64,000 nt of DNA, from positions 59,119 to 123,118 of the forward strand of contig CAWHFO010000003.1 in NCBI GenBank assembly GCA_963828215.1, given 5' to 3'. Position numbers and translations under genes: made by a program. The notes below the pieces were generated by a model. The model was given only the letters and a program-made list of their open reading frames with translations, was not told where the DNA came from and did no database searches. This document shows positions 46,930 through 56,114 of the stretch, one piece after another (the first letter of the stretch is position 1; each line of letters opens with the position of its first letter). The stretch comes from CAVTJL01 sp963828215. GTDB lineage: Bacteria; Pseudomonadota; Alphaproteobacteria; Geminicoccales; Geminicoccaceae.

Positions 46930-47865
46930 TTGAACATCGAGCGGAACTTGTCGACGTTGTCCTTGGTCACGATGGTGACCGGCACCTCGATCTGCTTGGG
47001 CACCGTCTCGCCCTTCAGCGTCTTGAGCGCGGCCTCGACCGCGGCAGCACCCATGCCGATCGGGTCCTGCTGGACCACGGCGATCACATAGCCCTGCGTC
47101 GATGCCCTTGATCGCCTGCGCGGTCAGGTCCCAGCCGAAGATTTTTATCTTGTCCTGGGCGCCCTGCGAGTCGACCGCGGCGATGGCGCCGATCAGCGCG
47201 GGCTCGCCGGTGGCGTAGACGGTGGTGAGATCCGGGTTGCCGGTCATCAGGTTCTCGGCCGCCGTCATCGCGTTGTCCTGGATGTTGCGACCGTCGACCA
47301 CGCCCGCGACCGTGACGCCCGGCGCCTTCTTGACCACGTCCTCGAAGCCCTTCTGGCGCAGGTTCTGGATGAAGGAGTTGAGGGCGCCGACGATGCCGAG
47401 CTTGGCCTTGCCGCCATGGGCCTCGACATACTTGACGAAGTCCTTGCCGATCAGGCCGCCCGCCTTCTCGTTGTCGACGCCCACCTGGCTCTTCTGCGGG
47501 CCGGCCGGCAGGATGGCGTCGACCGCGAAGACGGGGATGCCGGCGTCGGACGCTTCCTTGACGGCCGGCATGATGCCGTTGACGTCGATCGCCTCGACGA
47601 TGATGGCGCTGATCTTCTGCGCGATATAGGTCTCGATCGCGTTGTTCTGCGCTGCCGGATCATTGTTGGCGTTGAAGATCACGAGCTTGGCGCCGGCCTT
47701 GTCGGCCGCCTTCTGGGCGCCCTCGTTCATCTGGTTGAAGAAGAGCGCCTGCTGGTTGATCGTGACCAGGGCGATCGTCGGCTGATCGGCCGCCCGGGCG
47801 AGCCCGGGCATGCTCGACGCGGCCAGGGCCGCGGCGGCGATCATCGTTCTGCGCGTCATCTGCAT
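46926..47865 (-). CDS. Sugar-binding protein of ABC importer (RbsB/XylF-like), one frame break
   Basis: The periplasmic binding protein opens with MTRRTMIAAAALAASSMPGLARA, a signal peptide. Type I periplasmic-binding fold blocks are IALVTINQQALFFNQMNEGAQ, ISAIIVEAIDVNGIMPAVKEA, GIPVFAVDAILP, LGIVGALNSFIQNLRQKGFED and ATGEPALIGAIAAVDSQG. The break near 47100 lies after IKGIDAG; the remainder is YVIAVVQQDPIGMGAAAVEAAL and ends VDKFRSMFK. GGGAG precedes the first ATG (47865). It begins the second importer of the operon. Confidence 0.88.
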
Positions 47866-47893
47866 TTTTTGCGTCTCCCACCCATTGGACCAC

Positions 47894-49213
47894 TCAAGAA
47901 CACCATCTTCGGATCGCCAGCGCCATGATCTTGCGTGGCGGCGACGAGATCGGCGATCGGGACGGAACTCGTTCGGCTGATGCGCCTGCGAGGGATCGCC
48001 GGGGCCGAAGTTGATCGTGGGCGTGGCGCCGAGCCCGCAGGGCAGGCCCATGTCGCTGTGGGCGCCCAGGCCCCAATGGCGCGGCGGCTTCCCGCTCGTC
48101 CGCACGGCGTCCTCCATGGCGCCGATGAAGGGATGCTCGACCGGCACCTCGGCGCAGTCGGCATCGAGGATCCACTCGATGCGTGCCGGGTGGCGGCGGA
48201 GATAGGGGTCGGCGCGGCACAGCTCGGCGAAGATGCGCCTCGATCTCGCGCTTCACGGCGCCGCCCAGGCCCACCTCGTCCTTCTCGGCCGGGAGATACT
48301 GGGCGTCGATGATGATCTCGGCGGCACCGGCGAAGGAGCTGGGGTGCTCGCCCGCCTTCACCTGGGTGACCAGGACCTGGTTCGGCAGGTCCATGAGCGG
48401 GTGGCGCTTTCTTGGGTCGTTGGCCCAGCGGCGGTTCAGGATGTCGATGCCGTCCATGATCTGCCGCATCAGCCAGACGGCGTCGACCGGGCCGCCATCG
48501 TCCCATGCCTTGGGCAGGAGCTCGGCATGGCCGCCGATGCCGTCGATCAGGATGCGGCCCCAAAGGATGCCGTGGCAGACGGGCGAGATGGCGAGTGCTG
48601 TTGCCTCGGGCAGGATGCCCGCATCCGCCCGATAGCCGCGATCCACCATGGCGAGCGCCCCCATGCCGCCGATCTCCTCGTCCACCACGGTCGTGAAGAG
48701 GAGGTCGCCTGCGAGTGGAAGGCCCTGCTCGCGGACGAGGGCTGCCGCCATCAGCATCGAGGCGACGCCGCCTTTCATGTCGACCGAGCCGCGGCCGGCG
48801 ATGCGCCCGTCGGCGACGGTGGCCTGGAAGGGATCGGTGCGCCAGTGGGAGGCGGGGCCGGGCGGGACGACGTCGATATGGCCCGTCAGCATCAGCGAGC
48901 GGCCGCCGCCCTTGCCCTCGAGCGTGCCGGCCAGGATCGGGCGGCCCTCGAAGGTGCGGCCCTTGTGGGCGCCGGGCCGGCCCTCGTGCTTGGCATAGAG
49001 CGCCGGGCCGTCGGGGTCCCAGAGATCGGTCTTGAAGCCGAGCTCGGCCAAGCGATCGCGGAGATAGGTCTGGCACTCGCGCTCGGCCGGGCCGGCCTTG
49101 GTCGGGTCCACCGGCACGATGCTCGGGAAGGCGATGAGGTCGGAGAGCGTCGCCGTGATGCGGTCGGCGGCGCGCTCGACCGCGTCGAGGAGCGCCTTGT
49201 CGGTCGTGTCCAT
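47894..49213 (-). CDS. M20-family deacylase (ArgE/DapE-like), two frame breaks
   Basis: This zinc hydrolase of about 440 residues has the first metal His in LMLTGHIDVVPPGPASHW, the bridging Asp in GRGSVDMKGGVASMLM, the catalytic Glu pair in FTTVVDEEIGGMGAL and the dimerisation-domain IGGHAELL. The C-terminal half is spread over frames: HPFIGAMEDAVRTSGKPPRHWGLGAHSDMG, then IADLVAATKIMALAIRRWC. Breaks are near 48237 and 47950. It probably removes an N-acyl or peptide group from the imported substrate. It starts immediately before the stop of the preceding permease. Confidence 0.87.
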   Translation of the reverse strand: MDTTDKALLDAVERAADRITATLSDLIAFPSIVPVDPTKAGPAERECQTYLRDRLAELGFKTDLWDPDGPALYAKHEGRPGAHKGRTFEGRPILAGTLEGKGGGRSLMLTGHIDVVPPGPASHWRTDPFQATVADGRIAGRGSVDMKGGVASMLMAAALVREQGLPLAGDLLFTTVVDEEIGGMGALAMVDRGYRADAGILPEATALAISPVCHGILWGRILIDGIGGHAELLPKAWDDGGPVDAVWLMRQIMDGIDILNRRWANDPRKRHPLMDLPNQVLVTQVKAGEHPSSFAGAAEIIIDAQYLPAEKDEVGLGGAVKREIEAHLRRAVPRRPLSPPPPGTHRVDPRCRLRRGAGRASLHRRHGGRRADEREAAAPLGPGRPQRHGPALRARRHAHDQLRPRRSLAGASAERVPSRSPISSPPRKIMALAIRRWCS

Positions 49214-50150
49214 TCAGCCTCTTCCCTTCCAGGGCCGGTCGGCGAGGACGGAGAGGATCAGGAGCGCCCCTATCCCGCCCACCTGCCAGATCGTGTTGAT
49301 GTTCGCGAGCTGGAGGCCCGTCTTGAACGTCGTGAGGAACAGCACCGCCACGAGCGGGCCGCAGCACGCTGCCGTGGCCGCCCTGGATCGCGATGCCGCC
49401 GAGGAGAGCTGCCGTCAGCGATTCGAGCTCGAGATTCTGGCCGATGTTGGGTCGGGCGCTCAGGAGCCAGGCGTTGGCGACGACGGCCGCGAGCCCGGCC
49501 AGGCCCCCCGAGACGGCGTAGAGGACGAGGCGCAGCCGGTCGACCGGCACGCCAGTGAGCCGGGCCGCCGTCTCGTTGCCGCCGGTGGCGAGAAGCCAGC
49601 TGCCCCAGGAGGTGGCGTGGAGGAGCAGCGCCGCCACGACGAAAAGCGGGAGCACGAAGGCCAGGAAGTGGATCGGCAGAGGCCCGATGGTGCCGCGGCC
49701 CAGAGGCGCCAGGATCGCGGCGATGCCGCCCACCGGCCGGCCGGCGGTAAGGGCAATGGCGAGGCCGCCATAGACGTAGAAGGTGCCGAGCGTGGCGATG
49801 AGCGGCACGAGGCGCACGCGGGTGACGAGCCAGCCGTTGAAGGCGCCGAGGAGGAGGCCGGCCACGAGCGCCGCGGCGATGCCGAGCGCCGGCCCGCCGA
49901 GCTGGCCCAGCCAGGCCATCGCGAGGCCGGCCAGGGCGATGGCACCGCCGACCGAGAGGTCGATCCCGCCGCCGCCCGCGAGCACGACGAGGCTCTGGCC
50001 CAGGGTCACGAGGGCAAGGATCGTCGAGAACTGGAGCACGCTGCGGAGCGTGTCGGGGCGGAACGCGTCCGGCACGGCCACGGCGAAGGCGACGAGCATC
50101 ACGGCCCAGAGGACGAGCAGTCCCAAGAGTTTCGTGCGGGTAGCGCTCAT
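49214..50150 (-). CDS. Sugar-type ABC transporter permease (RbsC-like), one frame break
   Basis: The permease starts MSATRTKLLGLLVLWAVMLVAF. Hallmarks are LAGGGGIDLSVGGAIALAGLAM, GWLVTRVRLVPLIATLGTFYVYGGLA and ATGGNETAARLTGVPVDRLRL, the cytoplasmic EAA-like loop. LTAALLGGIAIQGGHG must continue as SVLRPLVAVLFLTTFKTGLQ across a break near 49370; the stop is then 49214. It is paired with the next permease, a two-permease importer like LsrC/LsrD. Confidence 0.87.
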
Positions 50151-51083
50151 GCCGAGCGGGGCCGGAAGAGGAGGCCCGGCCGCTCGAGGCCCAGAGTGAC
50201 GAGCAGAAGCGCTCCGATCACGACCTGGCCCCAGAGGCTCGGCACGCCCACGAGGACGAAGCCGTTCTGGAGGATGCGCACGAGCAGCACGCCAAGGGCG
50301 GTGCCGACGAGGCTGGCCCGGCCGCCGGTGACGCTGGCGCCGCCCAGCACGGCCGCCACGATGGCGTCGAGCGCGATCGTCCCGCCCGTCGTCATCTCCA
50401 CATTGCGGTACTGGGCCACGTAGAAGGTGCCGGCGAGCCCGGCGAGCGTGCCCGAGAGGACGGAGGCGGCAGCGCGCACGCGGCCCGTCGCGACGCCGGC
50501 GAGGCGGGCCGCGGGCTCGTTGCCGCCGGTGGCGAGCCACCAGATGCCGAGCGGCGTGCGCCACATGACCATCCAGGCGAGCGCATAGAGGACCAAAAGC
50601 TCGATCGCGACGATGGGGACGCCCAGGAGCGAGGGCCGGACGAGCCAGCCCAGCGTGTCGGGCAGGCCCGAGAGCCAGCTGCCGCCCAGCAGGAGGTAGA
50701 TGAGCGCCCGCCAGACGCCGAAGAGGCCGAGCGTCGCGATGATGGGCGGCACCCGGCCCAGCACGACGATCGCCGCGGCGACGAGGCCGAGCACGAGCGC
50801 CGCCCAGCGGCCCCAGCAGCGCCACGAGCGGGCCCGGCCAGCCGGCCGCGAGGGCGGTGCCCACGAAGATGGCGCTGACCCCCATGGTGGCGCCGACCGC
50901 GATGTCGATGCCGCCGGCGGCGAGAACGATCGTCATGCCCATGGCGATGACCAGGAACTCGACGCTGGTGCGGGCGATCGTGGCGAGATTGGCCGGGAGA
51001 AGGAAAACCGGCGAGGCCAGCGTGAAGACCAGACCCGCCGCGAGGCAGGCGGCAAAGCAGCAGGAGCTCACGCGTCGCCTCAC
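50147..51083 (-). CDS. Sugar-type ABC transporter permease (RbsC-like), one frame break
   Basis: GTG 51083 starts RRRVSSCCFAACLAAGLVFT. Blocks are VLAAGGIDIAVGATMGVSAIFVG, PPIIATLGLFGVWRALIYLLLGG and ATGGNEPAARLAGVATGRVRAA. AAVLGGASVTGGRASLVGTALGVLL is normal. The break near 50815 separates PGPLVALLG from LGLVAAAIVVLGRVP. It overlaps the partner permease by 4 bases and lies 21 bases after the binding-protein gene. Confidence 0.87.
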
Positions 51084-51104
51084 CGAGGGTCGCTCGCGGC
51101 TGGC

Positions 51105-52088
51105 TCAGAAGTCGAACTTGTCGACGTTCTCCTTGGTGAACACGGCCGGAGGGCCGAGCAGCAGCACCTTGGTCTTGGCGTCGTAGGTGACCGGATGATC
51201 CATGCCCGGCACCGTGTTCTCGGCCGCGAACGGCTTCTTGTCGATGAGCTGCTTGCCGGCCCACACCGTCAGGTAGCCCAGGGCCGCAGGGTCCCAGAGC
51301 ACCGTGAAGCCCATGGCGCCGGACTTGATGTAGGTCCGGGCCGTGTTGGGGCTGCAATAGCCGGTGCCGACGACCTGGCCGATCTTGCCGGCGCTGTCGA
51401 TCGCCTGCGCCACGCCGGGGCAGGTGGTCGAGGCCACGGCGATCAGGCCCTTGAGGTCGGGGTTCGCGGTCATCAGGTCGGTCGAGAGCTGGCCCGCCCG
51501 CTGCGCCGTGCCGCCGGCATATTGCGGCTCGAGCAGGGTGACGCCCGGATACTTCGCCTTCACGCGCTGCTGCATGAAGCCGATCCAGGCATTGAGGTTG
51601 GTGGCCGTGGGCTCACCCGAGACGATGCCGATCTTGGCCTTGTCGCCGACCCGCTTGATCAGCTCGTCGATGATGGTGAAGCCCAGCCCCTCGTCCGAGG
51701 CCTGGGCCACGTAGACCGCCCGCTCGCTGTCCGGCGCGTCGCTGTCGGAGGTGAAGATAATCGACCCCTTGGCCTTGGCCTGGGGAATCACCGGGGCCAG
51801 CGAGGACGCGTCGAGCACCGAGACGGCGATCGCCTGCACGCCCTGATCGACCAGGTTCGAGAGGATCTGGAGCTGGTCGACCGGATTGGTGTCGACCGGG
51901 CCCTGATAGATGAAGTCGACGCCGAGCGCTGCCGCCGCCTTCTTGCCCCCCGCCTCCATGGCGTTGAAGTAGGGGATGCCGATGAGCTGCGGGATGAACG
52001 CCACCTTGGGCTTGTCCGCGGCCTCGGCACCGCCGGCCAGGAGGGCCGCCGCGCACGCTGCCGCCAGGAATCCGAGCTTCCGTCTCAT
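51105..52088 (-). CDS. Sugar-binding protein of ABC importer (LsrB/RhaS-like)
   Basis: The 327-residue periplasmic binding protein has signal MRRKLGFLAAACAAALLAGGAEA. The LsrB/RhaS-type N-lobe is VAFIPQLIGIPYFNAMEAGGKKAAAAL, then QGVQAIAVSVLDASSLAPVIPQA, FTSDSDAPDSERAVYVAQ and VVGTGYCSPNTARTYIKSGAMGFTVLWDP. ATG 52088 is preferred, with GGGAG nine bases upstream, over in-frame GTG 52106. Together with the two permeases and the ATPase upstream it forms the first importer. The frame is intact. Confidence 0.9.
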   Translation of the reverse strand: MRRKLGFLAAACAAALLAGGAEAADKPKVAFIPQLIGIPYFNAMEAGGKKAAAALGVDFIYQGPVDTNPVDQLQILSNLVDQGVQAIAVSVLDASSLAPVIPQAKAKGSIIFTSDSDAPDSERAVYVAQASDEGLGFTIIDELIKRVGDKAKIGIVSGEPTATNLNAWIGFMQQRVKAKYPGVTLLEPQYAGGTAQRAGQLSTDLMTANPDLKGLIAVASTTCPGVAQAIDSAGKIGQVVGTGYCSPNTARTYIKSGAMGFTVLWDPAALGYLTVWAGKQLIDKKPFAAENTVPGMDHPVTYDAKTKVLLLGPPAVFTKENVDKFDF

Positions 52089-52124
52089 CACCCCGTTCTC
52101 CCTCACCGTGCTTGTCCCATGCCT

Positions 52125-52892
52125 CTATGCCGCCGCCTGCTCGAGCCCGCGCAGGCTCGGATGAGCGCCCGTTATGAGTGCCACGATCTCCTCGGGATCG
52201 GTCGCAGCGCGGTCGCGCTCCGCCACCTTGCGGCCGCGGCGGAAGACCACGATGCGGTCCGCCACCTCGAACACGTCGGCGATGTTGTGGCTGACGAGCA
52301 GGACCGCGCGGCCGCCGGCACGCAGGCGCCGGATCAGCTCCAGCACCTTTCGGGTCTCGGCCACCGCGAGGGCCGCGGTCGGCTCGTCCATGACGACGAG
52401 CCTGGCCTCGAGCTCGAGCGCCCGGGCGATGGCCACCGCCTGCCGTTGCCCGCCCGAGAGCGAGCCGACCTCGGCCCGCACGTTCGGGACGTGGGCATCG
52501 AGCTCGCGCAGGAGCGCCTCGACCCGCTGGCGCATGGCCCGGCGCCGGAGAAACGGGACGCCGAGGATCCGTCGCGAACGCTCGCGACCAAGGAACACGT
52601 TCTCCACGACCGAGAGGTTCTCGGCCAGCGCCAGCTCCTGGTAGATCGTGGCGATGCCGTGGACCCCTGCGTCCTGCGGCGAGCGGAGCCGGACCGGTCG
52701 GCCTTCGATCAGAAGCTCGCCCGCGGTGGGCGGGTAGGCCCCCGCCACGATCTTGATGAACGTCGACTTGCCGGCGCCGTTGTCGCCGACCAGCGCCGTC
52801 ACCTCGGCCGCCTCGAGCGCGAGGTCGACGCCGACCAGCGCTTCGAGCGCGCCGAAGCGCCTGCCGATCCCGCGTGCCTCCAGGAATGGCAC
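52125..52892 (-). CDS. Sugar-type ABC transporter ATP-binding protein (single domain)
   Basis: The 255-residue ATPase has Walker A GDNGAGKST, Q-loop TIYQELALAEN, signature LSGGQRQAVAIARAL, Walker B RLVVMDEPTAALAVAET, H-loop VSHNIADVFEVADR. GTG 52892 is chosen because GGAGGA lies 8 bases upstream and the family N-terminus (PFLEARGIGRRFGALEAL) begins there; in-frame TTG 52958 would overrun the LacI-like operator at 52915-52926. The frame is intact. It is the first gene of the importer after the regulator-kinase. Confidence 0.9.
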   Translation of the reverse strand: MPFLEARGIGRRFGALEALVGVDLALEAAEVTALVGDNGAGKSTFIKIVAGAYPPTAGELLIEGRPVRLRSPQDAGVHGIATIYQELALAENLSVVENVFLGRERSRRILGVPFLRRRAMRQRVEALLRELDAHVPNVRAEVGSLSGGQRQAVAIARALELEARLVVMDEPTAALAVAETRKVLELIRRLRAGGRAVLLVSHNIADVFEVADRIVVFRRGRKVAERDRAATDPEEIVALITGAHPSLRGLEQAAA

Positions 52893-52914
52893 CCCGGCGC
52901 ATCCTCCGGTCTCG

Positions 52915-52926
52915 TTAAACGTTTCA
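52915..52926. promoter_or_regulatory. LacI-type operator-like palindrome upstream of the first ABC ATPase
   Basis: TTAAACGTTTCA matches the LacI/GalR operator form TGAAACGTTTCA at 11 of 12 positions, with the central CG. It is in the 62 bases between the LacI-kinase stop (52955) and the ATPase GTG (52892), 22 bases before the latter. It is a likely binding site for the LacI-HTH protein encoded just upstream. Confidence 0.6.
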
Positions 52927-52954
52927 ATCACGATGCGCGGCCTCCGCACCGGCG

Positions 52955-54115
52955 TCAAGCGGCGACCCCCGGCCCGAGCAGGGTGGCCGCGGACAGAGCC
53001 ATCTCCTGCGCCCCGGCCACGGTCACGGATCGGCTCGCCGCGGCGACGGCGTGACGGAGGGCCGTCGCGTCGGGCGTCCCGTTCAGCCAGGCGGCCAGGA
53101 AGACGCCGATGAGGCAGTCGCCGGCCCCCGTCGTGTCGACCGGCCGCACGGCCGGCGCCGCCACCCGGACGGGTGCCCTGCTGCCGTGGAGCAGGACCGC
53201 GCCGTCCTGGTCGAGCGTCAGCAGAAGCCGGCCGGGATAGTCCAGGGCGCGGCTGGCGAGGCCGTCCACCATCGCCTCGGCCGGGCCCTGGACGCCCAGG
53301 ATCGCCGCCGCCGTCTCGCGGTTGAGGACGACGAAGTCGAAGGCCGGCAGAAGCCGCGTCAGCCCCTCGGGCCGGCGCCAGGGCAGGGGCAGGCCGGTCA
53401 GGTGGATGGAGGTCAGGAGACCCTGTGCCCGCGCCCGCGTCATGGCCAGGAGCAGGTCCGGGGCGTGGTGGCCCTGGACATGCAGGACGTGCCGGCCGGC
53501 GCTCCCGGGAAGCCCGGCCATGTAGCGGCGAAGGGCGGTGGGAGCGATGGCCAGCGGCTCGTAGAGGATGGTCCGCGCCCCGCTGGCCTCGACCAGAATC
53601 ACCGTGCGGCCGAGCCGCTGGCCCATGCGCGGGCCGACCGGGACGGCCGCGACCCGGCGCTCGGCCAGGAGATGGATCGCCCAGTCGCTGTCGGCATCGT
53701 CGCCGAAATGCCCCAGCACCTCGGACCGCACCGCATAGGGTGGCCCCAGGCCCGCTGCCATCACCGCGACATTGGCGGCGGGGCCGCCCAGCGTCTTGTC
53801 GATCGAGATGGCCTGGGCGCGATCGCCCCGGTGCGGCAGCACCGGGACCCGCGCGGTATAGTCGACGCTGACATAGCCCACGGCAGTGAGCCGGGGCGCC
53901 CCCTCGGGCACGACCGGCCCGCCGCGGCCGCGGCGGCCGATCAGCGAGCGGGCGGCATGGTCCGGCTTGAAGTCGAGCTCCTGGATCGCCCGCTCGACGG
54001 CGGCTCGGGTCGCGGCCCCGACCGCGCGCCGTCCGGTCAGCACATGGCTCACCGTGCCGACCGAGACCCCGGCCCGGTGGGCCACCTCGCGGATCGTGGG
54101 TGGCCGGGCGCTCAT
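52955..54115 (-). CDS. LacI-type HTH fused to a PfkB-family sugar kinase
   Basis: The single intact 386-residue frame has residues 6-60 as a LacI DNA-binding domain (TIREVAHRAGVSVGTVSHVLTG, then the hinge helix FKPDHAARSLIG). From about residue 75 it is a PfkB kinase: VGYVSVDYTARVP, KTLGGPAANVAVMAAGLG and the anion-hole/catalytic motif VDTTGAGDCLIG, with the catalytic Asp at about 333. LacI proteins normally carry a periplasmic-binding-like sensor there; here the kinase replaces it. The protein may therefore read sugar or nucleotide state directly, or phosphorylate and sense its own effector; that is inference. ATG 54115 overlaps the preceding kinase stop. Probable targets are the two palindromes in this operon. 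Confidence 0.9.
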   Translation of the reverse strand: MSARPPTIREVAHRAGVSVGTVSHVLTGRRAVGAATRAAVERAIQELDFKPDHAARSLIGRRGRGGPVVPEGAPRLTAVGYVSVDYTARVPVLPHRGDRAQAISIDKTLGGPAANVAVMAAGLGPPYAVRSEVLGHFGDDADSDWAIHLLAERRVAAVPVGPRMGQRLGRTVILVEASGARTILYEPLAIAPTALRRYMAGLPGSAGRHVLHVQGHHAPDLLLAMTRARAQGLLTSIHLTGLPLPWRRPEGLTRLLPAFDFVVLNRETAAAILGVQGPAEAMVDGLASRALDYPGRLLLTLDQDGAVLLHGSRAPVRVAAPAVRPVDTTGAGDCLIGVFLAAWLNGTPDATALRHAVAAASRSVTVAGAQEMALSAATLLGPGVAA

Positions 54116-54977
54116 CGGGGCCGCAGCTCCCTGAGCTCGGCAGCCGTCGGCAGGGCGCCGAAGGTGCCGGGCCGGGTCACGGCGAGCGAGGCCGCCGCCA
54201 CCGCCCAGGCCAGCGCCCTCTCGGCGGCGAGACCCTGCACCAGTCCCGCGGCCAGCACGCCGCAGAGCGCGTCCCCGGCCCCGGCCGTGTCGACCGCCTG
54301 CACGCGCGGCGCCGCCACCTCATGGCTGCGTCCCCGGCCGAGCAGCACGGCACCCGCCGCACCCCGCGTCGCCACCAGCCCGCCGAGGCCGCCCGCCAGA
54401 AGCGCCTCGGCCCCGCCCAGCGCCAAAAGCTCCGGCCCGTTGACGATGGCGAGGTCGATGAGGGGCAGGAGCGGGCGCCAGTCGAAGGCGATGGGGGCGA
54501 GGTTGGCGCAGGGTGCGGGCGCCGCGCTCACGGGCGGCCGCGAGGCAGGCGCTGGTGGTGGTCGGCGGCGAGGTTGCCCTGGACGAGAAGAAAGCCGCCC
54601 GGGCCGAGATCGGCGAGGCAGGCCGGAGGCGCCAGGGCCGCGGCCGCGGCGGCCGTGCTGGCGATGGCGTTCTCGCCATCGGCGTCGACCATGACGACCG
54701 AGAGGTCGCTCGCGCCATCGACGGCGATGAGATCCTGGTCCAGCAGGCCCTCGGCCCCGACGGCGGCGCGCAGGCGGGCGCCGGCGTCGTCCGCCCCGAC
54801 CGCGGCCACGAGCCGGACGGCCGCTCCCGCCCGCTGCGCGGCGACGGCCTGGTTCAGGCCCTTCCCGCCGGGCTCGCGGCGGCAGGCGCTGGCGAGCCGG
54901 GTCTCGCCCGCGGCGGGGAGCCGGTCGAGGATGAGGACGAGGTCGAGGCAGGCATTGCCGACGACGAGCAGCCTCAC
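54112..54977 (-). CDS. PfkB-family carbohydrate kinase (ribokinase-like), one frame break
   Basis: The sugar kinase of about 288 residues opens with RLLVVGNACLDLVLILDRLPAAGET, then REPGGKGLNQAVAAQRAGAAV and LVAAVGADDAGARL. After a break near 54535 come LIDLAIVNGPELLALGG and the catalytic VQAVDTAGAGDALCGVLAA. GTG 54977 overlaps the BtpA-like stop (GTGA), and its own TGA overlaps the LacI-kinase ATG. It phosphorylates an unknown sugar or nucleoside in the cytoplasm. Confidence 0.86.
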
Positions 54978-55819
54978 GGCAACCGCGCCACCGTGGCGGC
55001 GAAGGCGCCGACGCGGTCCGGGTCGACCTCGTTCCACCAGACGCCGTCCCGCTTGAGCGCGCTCGCGATGATGACGCCGTCGGCGGTCTTCAGGATGTCG
55101 CCGACATTGGCGGGCGTGACCCCGCTGCCGACGAGGAGCGGCAGGCGGGTCGCCGCGCGCACCCGCGCCAGCTCGTCCAGCCGCGCCGCGTCGCCGGTGC
55201 GCTGGCCGGTCGCGATGACGGCATCCGCATCGAACCACTCGAGGTCGCGCGTCAGCTCCTCGAGCCCGCGATCGGCGGTGATAGCGTGGGCGCCGTGCTT
55301 GACCAGCGTGTCGGCGAAGATCCGCACGTCCCGGGCGTGGAGCCAGGCGCGGTAGCGCATCGCCGCCGCGGCCTCGCCCTCGATCAGCCCCTCGTTGGCG
55401 ACATAGGCGTTGGCCCACTGGTTGACGCGCACGAAGGCGGCGCCCGCGGCCTTGGCCACCGCCAGCGCCGGCAGCACGGCGTTGGCCAGCACGTTGACGC
55501 CGACCGGCAGGCCCGTGGCTTCCCGAACCCGGGCCGTCATCACCGCCATCACCGCCGCCGTCTCCGGCCCCAGGGCCCCCGGCCTGGCGAACGGGATGTC
55601 GCCGTGGTTCTCGACGATCAGCCCGTCGAAGCCGCCCGCCGCGTAGCGTCCGGCCTCCACCACGGCCTGCTCGTAGAGCGCCTCCACCGGCTCGCCCCGG
55701 TAGCCGGGCGAGCCGGGCAGCGGGCGGGCGTGGACGACGCCGATCAGAACGCGCGAGCGCTTGCCGAAGATCGCCTCGAGCGCCTGGGGACGGGCAGGGG
55801 CGACGGGACCGGCGGTCAT
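54974..55819 (-). CDS. BtpA/SgcQ-family TIM-barrel protein
   Basis: The 281-residue protein matches the BtpA/SgcQ family: IGVVHARPLPGSPGYRG, FDGLIVENHGDIPFAR, GLPVGVNVLANAVLPALAVAKAAGAAFVRVN, DTLVKHGAHAI and LLVGSGVTPANVGDILKTADGVIIAS. The last block is a phosphate-binding TIM-barrel C-terminus. The name BtpA comes from a photosystem I biogenesis factor; SgcQ members sit in sugar operons with unknown reaction. ATG 55819 is preceded by GGGAGGAGCGCGG, and an operator-like palindrome lies 25 bases upstream. It is the first gene of the thirteen-gene operon. Confidence 0.88.
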   Translation of the reverse strand: MTAGPVAPARPQALEAIFGKRSRVLIGVVHARPLPGSPGYRGEPVEALYEQAVVEAGRYAAGGFDGLIVENHGDIPFARPGALGPETAAVMAVMTARVREATGLPVGVNVLANAVLPALAVAKAAGAAFVRVNQWANAYVANEGLIEGEAAAAMRYRAWLHARDVRIFADTLVKHGAHAITADRGLEELTRDLEWFDADAVIATGQRTGDAARLDELARVRAATRLPLLVGSGVTPANVGDILKTADGVIIASALKRDGVWWNEVDPDRVGAFAATVARLP

Positions 55820-55843
55820 CCGCGCTCCTCCCGAGCCCGAGGC

Positions 55844-55859
55844 GATGAACCGTTTCATC
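55844..55859. promoter_or_regulatory. LacI-type operator-like palindrome upstream of the btpA-like operon
   Basis: GATGAACCGTTTCATC is a 16-base palindrome with one mismatched pair; the core TGAACCGTTTCA matches TGAAACGTTTCA at 11 of 12 positions. It ends 25 bases before the BtpA-like ATG, a repressor-blocking position. Confidence 0.6.
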
Positions 55860-56114
55860 CCGAGCGTGGCACCCGTCGGCCACGCGGTCAAGCGCGCCGG
55901 CGCCCCGGGAAGGGGTGGCTCGCGTGGGCCTGCTCGCCTCCCGCCGGCAGGCGCAACAGCGGACAGGCCATGCCTGCCCCTCTGGGCGAGGGCGGCCGGC
56001 GAAGGCCGACGCAGGCAACCGAGGCCGGAGGGTGACAAGAAAGTAGAAAGGGCTTCTTCTTTTTTCTTTTGTTCTTACGGTCCGAACGGCTCCTCCCCAC
56101 GGGGCGCCGCGACG
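55860..56114. other. Intergenic stretch with a pyrimidine-rich tract
   Basis: There is no gene here. A tract GGGCTTCTTCTTTTTTCTTTTG (about 56050-56072) and the flanking GTCATGCCCC run into the palindromic repeat. A similar purine/pyrimidine segment appears again at about 56225-56255, so a larger repeated unit may flank the palindrome. Confidence 0.4.
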
